21,824 bases of DNA, from NCBI GenBank assembly GCA_001969505.1, contig LSSK01000175.1:1-21824 (forward strand), given 5' to 3'. Both the position numbers and the translations under genes were made by a program. This DNA comes from Zancudomyces culisetae (taxonomy: Eukaryota > Kickxellomycota > Harpellomycetes > Harpellales > Legeriomycetaceae). The notes under the pieces are model-generated. The model worked only from the letters and a program-made list of their open reading frames with translations, ran no database searches and was not told the DNA's origin. This document shows, in pieces, positions 17,943 through 21,824 of this stretch; within the stretch, counting starts at the first letter, position 1; each line of letters starts with the position of its first letter.

Positions 17943-18474
17943 AACTTTGTTAATAATCATTTTTTTCTTTCTTTTTCTTTTATGATGTATTTTTTCGGCT
18001 ACTGTTAAAAATAATCCCCCCAAAAATAATAAAGCTCACTTTACTTGGAAGCAATAAAACGGAAATATATCTACTCGTTAGTATTTGTATCAAATCCGAA
18101 ATAAGGAGCATCGTGTTAAAATGAAAATAACATACTTTTAATTATTAATTATTAACACTGGTGTTGTAGTTGGTGTTGGTATAGCAAATATTCAGATTTT
18201 TCGTATGCCTAAAATAAAACTAGTATTGTTTTAGCCATATTGAACAAATAGACGAAAATGCAATCACAAATAACATTAATACTGATGTTGCATAATGCCC
18301 ACCCGCTCTAAATCTCCAAATCACAACACTTCATAAATTATACTGATTGGAAAAAAGATAACAAAGTATAATTGCATCTAGGTGGCGAATCACTTTTCAT
18401 TTATTTCACAACACTCAACTCAGGCTTTAAATAAAAGTAAAGTAAAGTGATAAATTAATTGAAAAGTAGAAATA
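17943..18474. other. AT-rich intergenic region
   Basis: No gene supported. It is the 5' side of the copy-B locus and the 3' side of the PAP2 gene. A TAATTATTAATTATTAA run at about 18137 is simple sequence. Confidence 0.4.
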
Positions 18475-19863
18475 TCAAAAGCAATATGTTACTACAGTCG
18501 ACGATATCGCTAGTAGCACTATCCCCGCAACCGCATCCAAAATGTAATGGTTTCCAGTAATTACAATACAATACACTGTCGCAATAGGGTATAAATACAC
18601 TAGTGCAATAGCCACTATTCGGAGTCTAAGCATCCCACCGATAACTGTTGCCATATACTTACTGATACTACCGCCATTCCGATTAAAACCTAACATTCTA
18701 GTTGAAAAGGATTTAGATTGGGCGCGGAATATCGCATCCACTAGTGAATGACACACCATTGCTACCCATAAAGCTACCATGGTGTGTTGGCTGGGCATTG
18801 CTGCATAAGGATTGTTGAGTGCCTGCACTGTTTGATCCTTCCACGAAAAGAATCTGGATCCATATTTATCAATTGTATCTATAAACCCAAACATCGGAAC
18901 ATTCCCGGAAATCTCCATCATCCCCTCGCCGTCTCCAATGACCATTTTTCCTAATGTGTAGATACATCCACCCAGTCCAATCCCATCAAGATTCATTGCA
19001 TCACATTCCGACAATAGTCTTGGCGGCATTGTTGGAATCAATATGAATCCCAGCACTGAAAGAAATTCAGCCAGTACAAACACCGACACGTAGTAACGAT
19101 ATCTATTTAGGGCATTTTTGACACTAAACAACTTGCCAATCTCTATATCTTTGAAATTTTCCACTCGCTGATTCCTATTTCCATACAAAGACCCACGCTC
19201 CAACTCTGGTGATGTTGGTTCATCCAATTGTCGGTATCGATATGTATTTTGGTTGCCATTTAATATATTTATTCCATTGAAAAGCTGGCCTTCCTCTTTC
19301 TCCTGGTGGTCATCATAAAACTCTTCTTGCTCCAACAATTTGCTGTTTGTCATGCCGCTATCATTTCTGCGGCTTCTAGGGCTCTTAATCACAAAGGCAT
19401 CATTCCCTTCCTCAACCATTTCCATAACCTGAACATTGTCTACCTCCATCTCAATCCCAATCTGTGTTTCGATTCGGCCTTGCTCCCATATTTTCCGTCT
19501 AATCCGTTGTTGCTGTCGATAGTACGCCACTCCGAATGCAAATCCCAAAAATAATAATGTAGTAATGCAAACTGCGGGATGTGCAAATGCATAATAATCG
19601 TTCCAAAACTTGATTCGCGATGTTACTTTCTCCGGGTTCTCACCACTCAATGCCCACTGCTGGATGCTTTCCTCAACAAACATTCCTAGGGCCTTTTCGA
19701 TCTCTGTTATCCGTACTCCGTTTCGTATCGCCCTCGCCTTCATATTGGTAAACTCTGTTGTTTTTCCCAGCAGTATTGACGTTAGGAAGTTTGTCATAAA
19801 TGCTGCGGCTATCACCAATATGTTTAGTATTACCAGTATTATGCCTCTAGTTGTCATCTTCAT
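18475..19863 (-). CDS. PAP2-superfamily membrane protein, inositol-phosphorylceramide-synthase-like
   Basis: 462 aa, intact and without an intron. PAP2 enzymes transfer or hydrolyse phosphate-linked lipid head groups. The arrangement here resembles the Aur1/PAP2_3 branch that makes inositol phosphorylceramide-type lipids. Visible: membrane helices at about 7-33 and 88-113, a long charged cytosolic loop at about 115-250 (acidic, with SPRSRRND), a helix at about 256-280 running into IPTMPPRLL, the motif AAMPSQH with His360, helices around 365-380 and 410-430, and TGNHYILD at 437-443 with His439 and Asp443, then a last helix. The His-His-Asp triad expected for this family is present. Substrate is inferred, and a lipid phosphatase role is possible. 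ATG at 19863 is the first in frame, with a second ATG two codons later. It likely acts in the ER or Golgi membrane. Confidence 0.8.
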   Translation of the reverse strand: MKMTTRGIILVILNILVIAAAFMTNFLTSILLGKTTEFTNMKARAIRNGVRITEIEKALGMFVEESIQQWALSGENPEKVTSRIKFWNDYYAFAHPAVCITTLLFLGFAFGVAYYRQQQRIRRKIWEQGRIETQIGIEMEVDNVQVMEMVEEGNDAFVIKSPRSRRNDSGMTNSKLLEQEEFYDDHQEKEEGQLFNGINILNGNQNTYRYRQLDEPTSPELERGSLYGNRNQRVENFKDIEIGKLFSVKNALNRYRYYVSVFVLAEFLSVLGFILIPTMPPRLLSECDAMNLDGIGLGGCIYTLGKMVIGDGEGMMEISGNVPMFGFIDTIDKYGSRFFSWKDQTVQALNNPYAAMPSQHTMVALWVAMVCHSLVDAIFRAQSKSFSTRMLGFNRNGGSISKYMATVIGGMLRLRIVAIALVYLYPIATVYCIVITGNHYILDAVAGIVLLAISSTVVTYCF

Positions 19864-20460
19864 GTTGCTATTACTCTTATTTTGTTTTTCTTTTCTTTTT
19901 CTGTTTGCTTATGCAGCTTTTACCAGTAATAAATTATTAGAGCTCTTTCGCTTCACTCCTTCGTCTTGGTTTTATTATCATGTACAGGACTTCTGCTTTG
20001 TTTGTTTTCTTTCCTCTTTTTTCACTGATTATAAACCCCTAGCGCCCAGTTCCGCCCACAGATCCGCTACAATTACTATTTTTCCCGTTCAAAAGTGTCA
20101 AACAAAAGTTGACAAGTCGCCAAGATATATGACTCAACTAGAAGGGTGTATAAATATATGGCGAGAAAGGCTATCACAAAACTATGTTAAAACACACGGC
20201 TGCACCTATAACTACTATCCTTTTCTGAAGCAAGTAGTTCTTGTAATTTCTTTGCAATATGTTACTGTCTTCCAAATTAAATTTATATTACCAATACCAA
20301 TTATCCTTATCTTTTCTTTTTCACGAACCTGAATATATATGTTTTTATTATTCTAAACACAAATTATACCCAAAAATTTTTGAACATTTCTTGGTATTCA
20401 TGTTTACTACAAAAATTTTTATTAAGGGTTCCATAAAAAAAAAGATCACGGATTTATTTG
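19864..20460. other. Upstream region of the PAP2 gene
   Basis: The plus-strand frames here (up to 20332 and 20465) are mostly antisense to the PAP2 N-terminus or Phe/Leu-rich chance frames. A GC-richer patch (about 20038-20075: CCTAGCGCCCAGTTCCGCCC) 180-210 nt upstream of the PAP2 start, and a TATATTTATA on the minus strand at about 20145-20158, are plausible promoter elements. Confidence 0.35.
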
Positions 20461-21824
20461 CCTAGAAAAATAAGCATTTTATTCGCCTGATTATTGTTTT
20501 TTGTCTGTATTTTCCTAGCTTTTGTTGACATGATAGCAATATTTAAAACAATGTGCTTATTAATTAAAAAATTTAATGGCATAACTACTCTCGTTTTTTT
20601 TAGCTTTGTTTTTTATTGATAACTGTATCCAATTTATTATAAATATTTTGCCTCACTAGCCTATGGTTTATTGGATTAATTTTTTTACGTAAAATTACCG
20701 TTTCAATTACGCAGTTTATCGAGTATTTGCAAATCCATTTATCCCACCCTAAACTTATTACTATTGCTCTAACTTAAAGAGCAAACCGGAAAATTCTAAA
20801 TCAGAAAAACTTACTAAACACGATTTTAAAGGCGCAGCTTTTAGCGGACTAGCCTTTCTCTTATGACTCTCAATCCCGGGTATATACCTTGAGATATTAG
20901 ATCACCCACCCCACTCTGTCTTGTAAATATATTTTTATTTGTAATCTTTTTAAACTTCTAGTACAAGTTGCAAATTCATTTGCCGTACTTTCCGAGATCA
21001 CCCCCGTATTGATTCATGTTATTTCCTCACTTCTCAGCAAATTACACTCTTTTTGCTTGATTAATAATCCATTAATCGTCGCAATTGTGCTTGCTATTCT
21101 AATTTTTAAAATACCATGACCCTTCCATACAGTATTTTTCTAAATATTATCCCCTCCTGGTTTTGGACTATTCTGGAAAAGTCTTATTTTATCTTCAAAC
21201 TCTATTTTACCAACAGCAACTTGCATTCATAAACAATAACGTAAATAGGAACATTTCATAAGACTTTGTTTATTTAAAAATATACGCGTGGTATCTTATT
21301 ACCCCCACATCAACTTCCTTTGCCATCTTAGATTTGTACCAATTAATACCAATCTTGGTTTTTAATTTAAACAAAGTGTTTTTATTACTCTTTGAAGATG
21401 AAGGGAAGGATATGATTATGGTAACAGGAGAAGCAAAAGTCTAAATAACTGCCACCTGATTATCCACACCAATTACCTCCAACTCAACACTTGTTCTATT
21501 TTTTTTCATTTTGATTTATTTTTTATAACACAAATCTATTTTCCCTCCAACCCCACTCGCTAAAAGAGAATTGCTTTCCTATTGTGTTCTCCATATTTTT
21601 TTTTCCGTGTTGTGTTGCGTTAACAATGGTTTGAAATTGTGTTGAGTTGTCGTTTCCTTATCCACATCCATTCACAATTTATAGCCACCAATCCCTCACT
21701 TTCTATTCACTTTCACCAACTGTAACCATTATTACCTCATAACCACTAAAATAAATTAAACTGGCGAATAATCATGTGTCTATAATTGCAACCCAAATGT
21801 TTTAAATACTACAACACTTTGAAA
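20461..21824. other. AT-rich region without a supported gene
   Basis: Read on both strands. The longest plus frame between stops (about 21259-21443) has no usable start and no recognisable domain. C-rich and T-rich tracts near 21470-21760 could belong to a promoter of a gene beyond the window. Confidence 0.35.

Noticed and set aside
19610-20332. 240-aa plus-strand frame
   Set aside because: It overlaps the PAP2 N-terminus in antisense and continues through its promoter, with Phe/Leu/Ile-rich composition and no motif.
21259-21443. 61-codon plus-strand frame ending GEAKV
   Set aside because: No usable start, no splice partner found and no recognisable features.
1-21824. CRISPR arrays, rRNA and tRNA genes
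   Set aside because: No regularly spaced repeats and no recognisable RNA-gene signatures on either strand. The short tandem repeats are simple microsatellites.

Overview
The window looks like nuclear DNA of an AT-rich fungus. The larger proteins are typically fungal or eukaryotic, introns begin GT and end AG (donors GTAAGT and GTGAGT), GCTAAAC branchpoint-like motifs occur, TATA boxes and AATAAA-type 3' signals are present, and no operon or Shine-Dalgarno layout is seen. Genus cannot be told from the sequence alone. Several real genes have no long uninterrupted ATG-started frame, either because they are spliced or because they start outside the window. They were recovered by reading splice sites, and in part by comparing two duplicated copies.

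Left part (1-6456), conserved core genes: the 3' end of a gene for an RD/RE-repeat and proline-run nuclear-type protein (+, open at the window edge); a two-exon M1-family zinc aminopeptidase (+, 1818-5890) with an N-terminal membrane anchor and a 1163-nt first intron; and, convergent to it, a small single-pass membrane protein (-, 6097-6456).

Middle part (about 6.7-17.9 kb), an accessory island of low gene density. Two diverged direct copies of a roughly 2.2-kb locus lie about 8.8 kb apart (about 6720-8850 and 15360-17720). Each carries on the minus strand a multi-exon gene of unknown function whose last two exons encode a conserved NWNKNFTGTEY region, a membrane segment and a charged helical tail. 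Between the copies are short cysteine-bearing secreted-protein genes and relics (9.4-9.9 kb +, 10.6-11.1 kb -, 12.6-13.0 kb +), a frame-disrupted gene at 13.2-13.7 kb (-) and a small gene model at 14.6-14.8 kb (-). Only the 10.6-kb gene is plainly intact. Several others are off by a single nucleotide, which points either to a decaying, fast-evolving cluster or to single-base errors in the assembly.

Right part (18475-19863): an intact multi-pass PAP2-superfamily protein (-) of the inositol-phosphorylceramide-synthase-like type, followed by 2 kb in which no gene could be supported.

The core genes do not form a pathway. The aminopeptidase and PAP2 protein are membrane housekeeping-type functions that flank the island. 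The island is the unusual part: a duplicated membrane-protein gene enclosing a set of small secreted cysteine proteins, an arrangement often seen with effector, killer or self-recognition families, though that role is only an inference here.
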